Origin: Rhizoctonia solani
Lineage: Eukaryota > Basidiomycota > Agaricomycetes > Cantharellales > Ceratobasidiaceae
Direction of reading: 5' to 3'
Length of the DNA stretch: 64,000 nt
Assembly: GCF_016906535.1 (NCBI RefSeq)
Contig: NC_057377.1
Coordinates: 1,364,001 to 1,428,000 of the forward strand
Position numbers and translations under genes: made by a program. The notes under the pieces are model-generated. The model was not told the origin of the DNA. It worked only from the letters and a program-made list of their open reading frames with translations, and made no database searches. Each line of letters opens with the position of its first letter. Within the stretch, counting starts at the first letter, position 1. Shown here piece after piece: positions 10,253 to 21,084 of this stretch.

Positions 10253-10487
10253 AACAGATGAAGAGAAAGGGGGGAAAGATGGACTGGAAAAGCTCTGCAG
10301 CGAGCACGTTGTGCTCGCCGAACGTAGAATGAAAGAGGCAGAGTGAGCGGTGTAAGCGCCGAGAGCAGGGTGCAACAAACAAGACACAAATATGAGGTGC
10401 TATTACAGTAGTAAAGGCGACCCGCAACGGCCTGGTCGGCCCAGTATAAGTTTTGCGTCCTTCACAAGCTCCGTCGCAAAACTGCAC
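10253..10487 (-). repeat. Ngaro split direct repeat A1 (terminal copy)
   Basis: The 235-bp unit at the 5' end of the element (right edge on the plus strand) matches 4304-4538 base for base by eye. Beyond 10487 the sequence becomes ttaaacctat, which is host DNA running to the stop of the epoxide hydrolase 141 bp away. Confidence 0.9.
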
Positions 10488-10628
10488 TTAAACCTATCGC
10501 ATTGTACAACTGGTTGGAATTTTTACTACACAACAAAAAGCTCGATAATCGTCCAAGAGCTGGAAAATTATCAGGAAATGAGCACTGAATTTTAGGCCTG
10601 GTATGCTAAAGTGTTGACGCCAAAGCTC

Positions 10629-12376
10629 TCATGGAGCTCGTAATCGGTGTTCTTGGGGCAGCACCACTTCTGCGAAGTCCCTAACATCTCCTAGCAAGAG
10701 TTCGGGTCTACTTGCTGATTCGGCTATAGCTCGAAGCTTGGATAATAAAGAAACTCACACTTCCCAAGCGGCAAAGTGGCCACCTTTAGTATGCTCTTTT
10801 GTGTAGACCAGTTTTTGGTTAATACCACTCCATCTGCAACAAGTCTCATTATACGTATTTTTTAACAATAAATCACGTACTCTGCGGGGGGGCTGCCAAT
10901 CTCCTTTGGGAACCAAGAAAATCCGAGTGGAGTGGGCGACCAGACTGAGGTAAGGTTATTCATTTCTGCCATTGCTTCAGGACTGCCAGGATTTCCTGCA
11001 AATGGATTCTCTTTGTAGTACCTAAATCCTCCAGCAGGACCTTTTTTTATGTCAATCGAGAGAATGATTTGCTGATACTAGAGCTCACCATTAATCCAAT
11101 ACCTGATAAGGTGAAAGATTATCAACAAACGCTCGTACAGTCAAGTAATCACCTACAGCATAGTCCACGTTATAATTTCGTCTGCAGTCCAAGGATAGCT
11201 ATCTGTCCATACATAGAGCTTCTCACCAATCCAAGCGAGAAGTCCAGCGGGGCTGTCTATCATGATATCAATCTAACCATTATTCAATGATTAGGCTAGC
11301 ATAAACACCAACCTGTCATTGCAACAGCAAGTGTCTAAGTATTAGATTTAGGTTAGCCTTCCAAATAACTTATAGCTTTTGAAACAAGGCGTACTTGTGG
11401 TCGGGTCCCTTGTATTCTCATGTAGCCTGAGCCGCCAGAAATGAACCCAGAGGCGCTCTTCAACCCTTCAATCGTCTTCTTGGAATATCCTCCAGGAAGA
11501 CCGGCGAAGCCAAGAATTGTTCGCAGTGTCATAATGGGGTTTTTGAGCAACGTTGGGACGCCATCGAAATTTACGTTCTTGTGGATCGCCAAACAGGTTT
11601 CTTGGTGGTATACCGCGAAGGCACGACATACAAGAGAGCCCCTAATCATTGAAAAAGGTAAGCTTGTTGTTCATCCAAGTATTAAGTCATTCAGGCGCAC
11701 CAATCTCCTCCTTGCGCCATATAGTACTTGTACCCAAGTTTCGCCATCAGTTTGTCAAACAAATAAGCGGTTCCCCTTGCATTCATCCCAGGAGTAGCTG
11801 CGCGTTGAGAAAATACGAAACCTGGAAGACTACAAGATGGTAGTTAATTTGACTACTAAGCTTCTATTCTCTCATCGCCAACTCACGATGGAGCAACAAC
11901 ATGGAACGCAGGGTACTTAGGATCGCTTGGGTTCGCCAATTCGTCAATCATTTTAGATACCTGCGTTTATGGAAAGGAGTCAGTATACCTTCCGTTTCTT
12001 CGCTTAACGCACTCACCTCGAGGAAGTTCCCGGGCCACCCATGCACAAAGACCAACGGAGTGGCATTCGGATTATTTGATCTCTTATGAACAAAGTGTAC
12101 CTCTTGTGGCCCATGATTCGCCGAGTCAATATATGTCGTAAACTGCGGCAAGGTCTGATTGATGTGTGCTTCTACCTTGCGCCAGTCGTACTTTGTGCGC
12201 CAGTGTTCGATGGCGGGCTTGAGAACAGCGAGCGGAATGCCCCATTCCCATTCTTGACCGGCGGGAAGCTCAAGTTCGTCGGGTAGACGTGTAAGATCGA
12301 GCTTGGTACGCAGTTCTTGGAGCTGGGCATCGGGAACAGCAATGCTGAATGGTTTGATGTCGGTATAAGCGGCCAT
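10629..12376 (-). CDS. epoxide hydrolase, microsomal type (copy 1)
   Basis: Alpha/beta-hydrolase with the EHN N-terminal domain; opens epoxides to diols. Ten exons: 12376-12017, 11960-11887, 11829-11701, 11641-11395, 11334-11313, 11256-11157, 11102-11089, 11040-10881, 10833-10759, 10707-10629; 1260 nt, 419 residues. Visible parts are the EHN start [10 protein letters not shown], the oxyanion-hole HGWPG, the nucleophile elbow GGDWGS with the catalytic Asp, NPIMTL, and the catalytic His in KGGHFAAWE near the C-terminus. A TATATATA box lies at 12426-12433, about 50 bp upstream of the ATG. Exon 7 is only 14 nt. The intron positions match those of the paralog at 30140-31903. Confidence 0.9.
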
Positions 12377-12425
12377 GGCTTTATGGGTGGTGGTTAGTTA
12401 GCAAGCGACTTTTCAGAGTTCTGTG

Positions 12426-12433
12426 TATATATA
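12426..12433 (-). promoter_or_regulatory. TATA box of epoxide hydrolase copy 1
   Basis: TATATATA centred about 50 bp upstream of the ATG at 12376 on the minus strand. The paralog has a TATATA at 30092-30097 at a similar distance (43 bp) from its own ATG, which supports both calls. Confidence 0.5.
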
Positions 12434-15119
12434 CTTTACTTTCAGCACACTTCTCTAGACGCGCGGTCAGGTTGGCTGGAGGTGCTACCCCGAGGGACTT
12501 CTCTTTGAGTTCGGCCGCCGCTCTATTTTATAACACTTGAAGCCCAACTTACGGAAGCGGGATGACGGATTTCACGCAAGGTTTACTACTAGCTTGTCAG
12601 CGCGTGTGTTATCTATCGTTTCTACACCACATAAAGTATTGTAATTTGTTATTATAACCGCGCTGAGCGCGTTTGGAGGTTACTGTACGGTGGTGTAGCC
12701 AGTAACTATTGGAATATTAGGCTCTTACTTACCAAGAACAACCAAGCCAAAAATCACTGATCCACCGACGCGCATATATATCGATTTTGATAATCGTATT
12801 GCTTCATTGAGTGATCATGATGTCATGGACCAGATCTCAATCCCGCTTGGATCAAGGCTTTGCTTAGGACCCTATTAGAGATTTTCTGACAGCTCATAGT
12901 GTGCGGAGTCGTTGGTACTAAACAGCAGTAGCAACAAGTTTAAATCACACAACAATATCGATACGGTTTGTCACTGAAAAAAAGGAAGGGACACAGGAAA
13001 TAGTTGAGTGTAAAAGACATTTGATTGTGAATGATGATTGAGACATTATATATGTCAACGCTAGCTGATGCTGGCTGGTTATGTCACCCACGTGTATATC
13101 ACAGATCACCCAACAAGCCATAAGTGACATTCCTTATATAGTATCAATGATCAATATACAAGACGAAACAGCTGACACATAACATCTTAGGCGGCCAATA
13201 TAAATGAGTTATACCTAGCATCTCATCCATCTATGTGTGCGTTGTTCGCAGTAGAAGGACCGTACTGTATCACAGCTTGACGTTTACCCCGATGTTGACT
13301 ACAAGAAGTATATATAAATATATATACAGACTTGGGAAATTATTCGTACCGAATGGGGTATATAGACCGGTTATGGTGGGCCCCAAGTTGGGGGATAGTT
13401 GGGTTAGAGGGACTAAGAGGACGCATATACCTGATCAGCCGCATATTCGAGAATGCCATCCCGCGCTTGACAAACTCACCGGGGGTTCCTTTCAAGAATC
13501 AATGCCGTGGGCTCTGCAACGCATGCAATGAGATGTGAGATAATAGCCATTGCTCAAGTAAATTTATGAGTAAGAGAAAGGGGGATCGACTTGCTCGAGG
13601 CTACTCCTGGAGCAGAGATTTATATGAGTAGAACTAACCTACATATACTGTCTTCCGGGTGGATAGGAAGTATGTAGGGCAGTTGAGAGAGACTTTGATG
13701 ATCAACGTGTCCTCACCCAACGATAAAGAAGAGTCAACAGGTGAACTGAATAACTGCGGGTTCGCGTAGCTCGCTTATCCTATTATAGTAACGGTTCAAA
13801 ATAAGAAGCACCCAAAGACATGGTATTCAGTACTTGTGGGAATAAAATAGTAACGGTTCAAAATAAGAAGCACCCAAAGACATGGTATTCAGTACTTGTG
13901 GGAATAAACCTCCTCCGGATATTGGTGGTGGGGGCTGGCCTCTTCTGGGCCACTCGGCCAAAGATCCACCAGATGAAGGAAAGCCTATGGAAAGAGCCGT
14001 TTCCCGGAGCTCAGGCCTCAAGGGGTATCCCAGAGGGAAACCTTGGGGATCCCGAGGTCATGGGAACAAAAGGATCTGGGATATCTCTGGTGTATCTCCG
14101 GGAGTCCTCGAGGCATATTTTCGTTGCTGAACCAACATTGCTCTGGGCCCAAAATCATACGTGTATAATTCGACAAGCACCATGTGTTTATAGAACCATA
14201 CGTAGATATTAACAATCACAATCGATGTTTTGATATGTGTGTCACCGACTTGGAGATACAATATTAATTGTTGGCGATCAGCAACACACCACTTGGCATT
14301 TTGACCTGCTTCTACACCGTACGATGTAAGTACTCTACGTCAAGTTCCTGTAGGAAACGGACTTTCTGACGGGACATGATAAAGATGGTTTATGCAAAGA
14401 TCCGGAAATTTTGACTCGGACAATTACATAGACTGTTTTTAGTACGATTCTGACCGATTGTTTGAGGGAGATGCAGAAATCCTAAAGATACATGCGGACG
14501 TCCGATAGGTCCCCGGCCAATGCCGCGAAACTACTTTGTAGGAAATTTCCGTATCTTTAATTCACACAATGGTATTCTGCCGATCGTTGGGCCCAAGTTT
14601 GTCCCAGTGCTGGTGTCCGGCCCCCCCAGACCGAGGTACAAAGTCTGGGCGGCCGAACCCTTGCTACAAGATACTCTTCCAGGTTCACAACCTTCCCAAC
14701 TGCCTCACTAGATAAACGCTTGTCTTCTTCAATAATATTCTCAACGCACCCGTAAATTTCTGTTAAGTCTGAAAGCTCAACTAAGAACATTGTGACGCTC
14801 ACTGGTTGATTTTCTCGGAACTTTTCCTGTCCTTCTTAGGGGTTTGGTCAAGCGCTTGATCAACTGGGTCCCAAAGCCCGATATTGGCCGGCACTTTGAG
14901 AGCCCTACCTGCAGTACCCTCGCTCTGTGTCTGGGCATCGTGCCAAAATCATTATTGATACTTTTGATCTTAACGAGGACCAACACCCCGTCCCCAATAT
15001 GCCAGTACTCATTCAAAGGTAAATTCACAAACAATATATTACCGTGGCATTATCTTACGCGAGTCACTCGGTTGAATTCGCGATTTCGAGTAACTCAACA
15101 TATGTATCCAATATGCGTC
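12434..15119. other. gene-poor region without a recognisable gene
   Basis: About 2.7 kb upstream of the first epoxide hydrolase. All open frames here are short and carry no motif I recognise. It contains the 62-bp tandem duplication at 13785-13908 and G/C-rich patches around 13900-14130 and 14580-14700 that look like decayed repeat DNA. I found no tRNA, terminal repeat pair or intact transposon here. Confidence 0.5.
13785..13908. repeat. 62-bp perfect tandem duplication
   Basis: The unit starts atagtaacggttcaaaataa and ends gtgggaataaa. Copy one is 13785-13846 and copy two 13847-13908, with no spacer and no mismatch seen by eye. It is a simple recent slippage or unequal-exchange product in non-coding DNA. 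Confidence 0.9.
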
Positions 15120-15493
15120 ATTCAGAGCATCGAATTCTCCCTGAATGTACAGCACGATTGCATCTCACACCCTTGCCCCAATAGTGGCGTTGAGGGTGTT
15201 TGTCAAGAGCGATTCAATACGGCGATTCAGCGGCAGATTGTCGAGGATTTAAAAAATGCTGTGTTTGTCATCAATATGTATGCTCTTCATAATGCTCATC
15301 CGCCGAGTTGTCCCTCCCTTTAACAAAATCTATCCGATTGCACTCACGGGAGATGCGAGGAGCTTTCTTTTCGCAAACGGTCGACCGAATTCATAGTCAA
15401 AAGACCGTCAGACAGGTCGAAATTTCAAAGAAGAGACGGTTGGCGCGAGAGGCGAGAGATAGTGATGAACTGAAAGCAAGGCCTAGTACATAG
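15120..15493 (+). pseudogene. decayed gene remnant with a frame break
   Basis: A coding-like stretch reads SIEFSLNVQHDC, then a Cys pair, a CQERFNTAIQRQIVEDL segment and VINMYALHNAH, ending at a stop at 15321-15323. The apparent continuation (SLPLTKSIRLHSREMRGAFF ... DELKARPST) is in another frame from 15308 to a stop at 15491-15493, with no usable intron between. The HDC-C-H pattern could be a zinc site, and the composition resembles transposon-linked hypothetical proteins of mushrooms. I recognise no named family. The 5' part cannot be defined. A broken relic is the simplest reading. Confidence 0.3.
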
Positions 15494-15974
15494 TTTCATT
15501 CACAAGAAAACCAGCTGTTCAGACTATTCGGACGCATATTTTCATGTTGATTAAACAATAGTCGTGTATATTAGGTGTAGTTGATATAGCGGACGTTACA
15601 ATAACAAGTACCTTGGCCGGACGTGATTGGGGACATTTACCAGACATGCTGGAGGTATCCATGAGGACTGGGAGATTTTGTCGGAATACCCGGCCAAACA
15701 TCTCATGCGATCGTCATCACGGGATCTGCGAGAGGTCCGAATAATCCTCTGCGAGATCCGGCTCAGACTCAACTCGATCAGCTGTGTACATGGGTTGTGC
15801 AAAGTATAGATTAAGGGTCCTGGCATGGGATGGAGTCGGCGCTTAATTCGAATAAGTGTGTTTGTTGTTGTGTCTAAGAGAGACAAGCGCCCGGCTGTTG
15901 TGGGGCGATCCTCGAAACTTGCCAGGACAAGCGGGTGCAGCAAGGTAACAGCGATAGTGCGAGATTGAGACAAC

Positions 15975-18900
15975 ATGGAGAGTGGACGCCCTGTGTCTCG
16001 CTCCTCGATTGAGGGTCGAGGTGAGACCTCTTCTGGGGAGACGGCAGCACCCCCGACTGCATCGTCGACACCTGCTCCGCCAGTGCGCATGGGACCCGAA
16101 CCTCCGCCCAAGACAGCCAAAGATGCATCCGAGACTCCCCGCCACATGTCTACCGAGCCTACGAATGGTGCGAGTGGAAACAACACAATGCTCCCACCTC
16201 TGCCCCTGCCCCTACCATTGCCACTGCCCCCACCATCGTCTCTGTCGCACACACAAACGGGAACAACACCAGGTCCGTCTGTGCTGCCTGGACTCGCCTC
16301 GCTGACATCATCCGTGCCGCCGTTTGGACACGGATCGACCAAGAGTGGCGATGATCGTGCAAAAACACCTGGAGCTGGACCTGGTCTGCCACCCTTTGGT
16401 CCCGGTCTACCCCCCATTACCTCTGTCAGCGCCGCCGGCACACCCGGTCCGACCTCCCTTTTGCCCTCTGCTAGTCCAAACACCGTTCCTCTCCCCCTTG
16501 CTGCCCCCACCCCTCTTCCCATGAACCCGAATGCTCTCAACCCGCGCTATTCTCCTCCGCGCTCTCCCCTTCCTGCCGATGCCCCTGCCCCCTCGTCCCC
16601 CGAGGCTCGCCCGCTCAACGTCAAGGATGCCTTGTCCTACCTCGAGATGGTCAAGGTCAAGTTCCAGGACAAACCAGATGTCTACAACCACTTTTTGGAC
16701 ATTATGAAGGACTTCAAGAGCCAGGCGTGAGTACTTTTGCTTGTTGTGGTTCCATCTGTCTCTAACTTGGTCTAGAATCGACACGCCTGGCGTCATCGAC
16801 CGAGTCTCGTCGCTTTTCAACGGTCACACCGCTCTCATCCAGGGTTTCAACACTTTCCTCCCTCAAGGTTACCGTATCGACTGCACTGTTGACCAGCACG
16901 ACCACAACCTTATTACGGTTACCACTCCATCCGGCACCACCACCCAAACAACCGGTGGTCCATCTCGTCATGTGCTTTCTACCCACGCTTCGCCCGCGCC
17001 CTACCCGGCCATAGTCCACTCCACCACTCTCCCACCTGGCCTCCCGCCTCTCCCGGCCTCTCCATACTATCAAGCCGCCTCTCCTTCTACGGTCCATGCT
17101 GTCACCGCACTCCAGGCATCGGGCCCTCCTCTCATCCCAGGTACCACAGCCCTCTCCTCCTCCGCCCTGGCCTCTGCATCCGCCATCCACCCGGACTCGG
17201 CCCTCGCCCAAAAGAACGCCCCGCCCATGGTCGAATTCAACCAAGCTGTGAACTACGTGAACAAGATCAAGCAGCGCTTCGCCTCGGACCCGGACACCTA
17301 CAAGCAATTCCTCGAGATCCTCCAAACCTACCAAAAGGAGCAACGCCCCATTGCAGAAGTCTACCAGCAGGTCAACGTCTTGTTCAACAACCAGCGCGAT
17401 TTGTTGGAGGATTTCCAGCATTTTTTGCCCGACCATGGCGGGAACGGCGGGAGCGTTCCTGGTCAATCGGCCGGGAACAGCGGTGCGCTCTTTGGCATGG
17501 TCGCTCAGATCCAGGCTGCCGAGAGCAACTGGGCTCGGTTCACCTCTACTGCAGAAGACAAGTCGGCAGGCAAAGGCAAAGAGTCGAGTGCTGCAGGCGG
17601 CAGTGGTGGGAGCGGCGGCGGTGGTGGTAGCAGTAGCGCACCCACGAGCAAGCCTGCGGGGAACAGTGCCGACAAGGATAAGCGCAAGGATGCCAAGGAC
17701 CGTGAGCGCGAACGCGAGCGCGAGCGTGAAAAGGAGCGATTGGAGCGGGAGAGGCTTGAAAAAGAGGCCCGCGAGCGTGAGAAAGAGAAAGGAAAGTTGG
17801 AGGCAAAGAGGAAGAAGCGTGGTTTGGAAAAGGAGCCAGAGAAGAACGGCAAGCCTGGTAACAACAGCAAGGTCAGTTCCGTTGCACATCGATAATAATA
17901 TTGGTCTGACTGCCTGGACGATAGAGGACCAAGGTTGCCCATCGCGAAGACGAGCCGTATGCACCTGGCTCCCCGCCGCCTGCCCAACAGTACCACTCGA
18001 ACCCGAACCAGCCCTCGACGTCTCAATCGCTACTCCACCATCCGCTCTCCACGCCGGACGAGATTGCGTTCTTTGAGCGCGTGCGAAAAGTGATCGACGA
18101 CCGCACGGTGTACCAAGAATTCGTCAAGATGCTCAACCTCTTTGTCCAGGAAATCATCGACGCCCGAACGCTTGTCGATCGTGCGCGCACGTACTTGAAC
18201 GACGAACTCATGGTTCAATTCAAGGACATTATGGGCTGGGACGATCGCACCGTCGAAGTCGATACCGGGTCCGGAGAAGGAGGTCCCGTTGCGCCCGCCC
18301 TCGACCGCCCGCGAATCGATCTGGGCAATTGTCCCAAGTTTGGACCGAGCTACAGGCGGTTGCCTCATTCTGTGCGTCCCCTCGATGACATCTTGTGCGC
18401 TCTTCTCACAGCTAAAAACGATATAATTACAGGAAGTTAATCTGGCATGCTCGGGCCGAGACGCCATGTGCTGGGAAGTCCTCAACGACGAGTGGGTCTC
18501 CCATCCGACCTGGCTATCCGAAGAATCTGGGTTCACGACCGGCAAGAAAAACTCGTACGAAGAGGCGATGCACAAGTCGGAAGAAGAGCGCCACGAGTAC
18601 GACTTTAACATCGAAGCCCTCCTCCGCACGATCGCCATCCTCGAGCCGATCAAGGCCCGCATCGACGCGATGGACCCGGACAAGCGAGCGACCTTTACGC
18701 TCGATCCTCATCTCGGCGGCCAGTCGCGGGGGATCTACCAGCGCGTGATTAAAAAAGTGTACGACAAGACCGTCGGGGCCGAGGTGATCCGTGCGCTGCA
18801 CGAGAACCCGTCCGTGGCCGTTCGCGTCGTGCTCGACCGGCTGAAGCAAAAGGAAGAAGAGTGGAAGCGTGCCCAGCGCGAGTGGAACAAGGTCTGGCGC

Positions 18901-20934
18901 GAGGTCGAGGCGAGGAACTATTATAAGAGTTTGGACCACCAGGGCGCCAACGTCAAGGCCAACGACAAGAAGGCGCTCACGTCCAAGCAGCTCGTGCTCG
19001 AGGCCGAAGCGAGGCGGAAAGAGGGCCACAAGGCCCGCCATCGCATGGTCGATCCGACGTTTAGGCGGGTGGAGCGCGAGGACGCGGGTGCTGCGCCCGC
19101 CGGCATGGCGTTTGTCATGGACGATATGGGTGTGGTGCAAGACGTCATCAAGCTCGTCTTGGTCTATCTCGACCGCTCGTCGAGCAGCGTGTGTGCGCCG
19201 GACGAGAAGAAGCGCGTCGAGCGGTTTTTGAGGACGGTTGTCCCGATGGTGTTTATGCAGGACCACGCAACGTTCGACGCTGCCTTTGGAGACGCCATCG
19301 ATAGCGGAGGGGAAGATTATCCCATGTCGGACGATACCGCCGACGAAGGCACTCGAAAGCGCGGCACGGGGACAGGAAACGACTTGCGTAAACGTGCGCT
19401 GAAGAACCAAAAGGCGCCTCCCCGCCCAGCGAGGCCCGCGCGGGCGTCTCCGATGGCGGTCGACCCACCCGAGGCTGTCTCGTCCGAATCGAACCTGCCC
19501 GAAGGTGTGTGGGTGCGCATGGACGAGCCTGCTCCCCCTCCCGCTGGGTCTTCGTCCTTGTCCCCGTCGTCGGATGGCAAACGGCTCAAGGGCACGATAT
19601 ATGTGAACAATGCGGTTTACGTCCTGTTGAGGATCATTCAGGTGGGTTTCCGAGTTGGTTTGGGTGGAGGCCAGGTTGAATATCGGAGCTGATGGTTTTA
19701 TGGGATGGCGGATAGATATGGTACTCCCGTCTGGTCTCGCTCAAGAAATTGGCCAAGACGCTGTCCGAGAGCGAAACGTCGTACCTTGAGAACCCGTTGG
19801 CTGTCCAGCTTGGACTGAACGATGCAGTCCCGCCCAGTGCTCATAGGCTTATTCCGGCCAATAGCAGTGAGTTTCCCTTTTTTTTGTTTACTTGCTCGAC
19901 TTTGGTTCTGAAAGGTCACCCGCAGAAGCGATCAATCCCGCCGAGTTTTATCCTACATTGTTAGACGCGAGCGAGCGCATGTTTGATGGCGAGATTGACT
20001 GGCAGCAGTTTGAGGAAGTTGCGCGGTTCATGTTTGGCACCAAAGCTTATGTGGTTTTCACGATCGACTTGTTCGCCAGTCGGGTCATCAAACAGGTGAG
20101 TGACCACTTCCTCCACCTTGAACCGGGTAACTGACGGTCGAGGGGAACAAGGCGCAAATTATACTCGGCGATCCACGTTGGCCCGAACTGTTCTCCCTTT
20201 TACAAAAAGAACGCCGCGAGACTGCGCCCGGGCCGACTTCCCAATTCTTGATCAACTACCGGCGCCAGGTCGAGTCTCTCATTGCGGGCGAAGACTCGCG
20301 CGAAAAGGATAATTCGAATTTGAACGTTCATCGTATTGTTTGGGTACGTTGGACCGATTTTGTATGCGGTTCTGGGACTAATAGAACTGGGTCGTAGAAT
20401 GGGGAGAGGAGAGTGTTGAGCTTCCAGTTGCTCGCGAGGGATGATGGGAGCGTTATGGACAGCGAGACAATGAATGGACGGTGGAGACAGTATATCGACT
20501 CGTATGTTTTGGTGAGTTGAATAATCGGGAGTTTGAAAACATATGCTGACATTGTTATAGACACACCAAACAGAGGGCATTCGTGGCACTGTGGCTGGAC
20601 CTTTACTTCGTCGGTGTGTACAGTTTCTAAATTTCAATAAACTTGACCTGACTATTCCTACAGAAACCTTCGAGCAAACGACTCGGCCGAAGAAACACCC
20701 AAATACCATGCCGAAGGAGGTCTTCACATCAAAGTCGACATGCTCACCTACCGCTTGTTCTTCGTTTCCCGGACCGAAGAAACATACTGCCGTGAACGCA
20801 CGAGCTCAGAAGTCCGCCAGTTGGACGAGCAAGCCAAAAGGACGGCATCCGCACGGACCAAGGCGTTTGATACATGGTTGGCGAGCAAGACCGAGGATAG
20901 GCAAAAACAAGACGATGTGTCGATGGAAATGTAA
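15975..20934 (+). CDS. SIN3: SIN3 transcriptional corepressor
   Basis: Scaffold of the Sin3/Rpd3 histone deacetylase complex. Exons: 15975-16726, 16776-17871, 17925-18371, 18433-19641, 19716-19866, 19926-20095, 20152-20343, 20398-20511, 20561-20613, 20664-20934; 4455 nt, 1484 residues. A Pro/Ser-rich leader is followed by PAH1 near residue 213 ([17 protein letters not shown]), PAH2 near 401 ([15 protein letters not shown]), a Gly/Ser then Arg/Glu-rich tract (about 545-615) and PAH3 near 661 ([12 protein letters not shown]). The HDAC-interaction domain starts near 756 ([25 protein letters not shown]) and continues through [12 protein letters not shown]. The C-terminal corepressor region has IWYSRL and [13 protein letters not shown]. 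The PAH proteins bind repressor helices; the middle region docks the deacetylase. Large antisense frames across it are shadows. Confidence 0.95.
17689..17830 (+). repeat. charged low-complexity tract in SIN3
   Basis: Imperfect repeats of gagcgc/gaacgc encode an Arg/Glu/Lys run ([10 protein letters not shown] type) between PAH2 and PAH3. It is in frame and part of the coding exon, and is likely a disordered or single-helix linker. Confidence 0.7.
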
Positions 20935-21084
20935 CGCCCTATTTTGTACCTTGTTTAGTTTGTTATTATTCTTCCGGCCTGTTTTTGTTATTCTGTGTAT
21001 TTCAAGTAATTGGTTTAGAGTATGGACGGTGTTAAACTCTCTGATCCCTTATATATAAAAACACATAACAAAACAAGGATTTTT

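Larger units (their letters stand above)
4083..10487 (-). mobile_element. complete Ngaro-like tyrosine-recombinase (DIRS order) retrotransposon
   Basis: A 6405-bp element with coding sense on the minus strand. In its own 5'-3' order it reads: repeat A1 (10487-10253), ORF1 gag-like, ORF2 reverse transcriptase-RNase H, ORF3 tyrosine recombinase, repeat B1 (4705-4539), repeat A2 (4538-4304), a 54-nt spacer (4303-4250), repeat B2 (4249-4083). This is the split-direct-repeat layout known for Ngaro/PAT elements. No methyltransferase domain is seen, which favours Ngaro. Both repeat pairs look identical by eye and all ORFs are open, so the insertion is probably recent and the copy possibly active. 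No target-site duplication is visible, as expected for recombinase-mediated integration. The flanks are ...taattaagct on the left and ttaaacctat... on the right. Confidence 0.9.

Noticed and set aside
4083..10487. LTR retrotransposon interpretation
   Set aside because: The end repeats are split (A and B separated) rather than two full LTRs, there is no DDE integrase or aspartic protease, and a tyrosine recombinase is present.
16762..17964. 400-codon open frame antisense to SIN3
   Set aside because: It is a high-GC shadow of the Pro/Ser and Arg/Glu-rich SIN3 exons; SIN3 itself shows domains and consistent splicing on the other strand.
18514..19410. 298-codon antisense frame over the SIN3 middle region
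   Set aside because: Same reason; no motif, and it crosses conserved SIN3 coding sequence.
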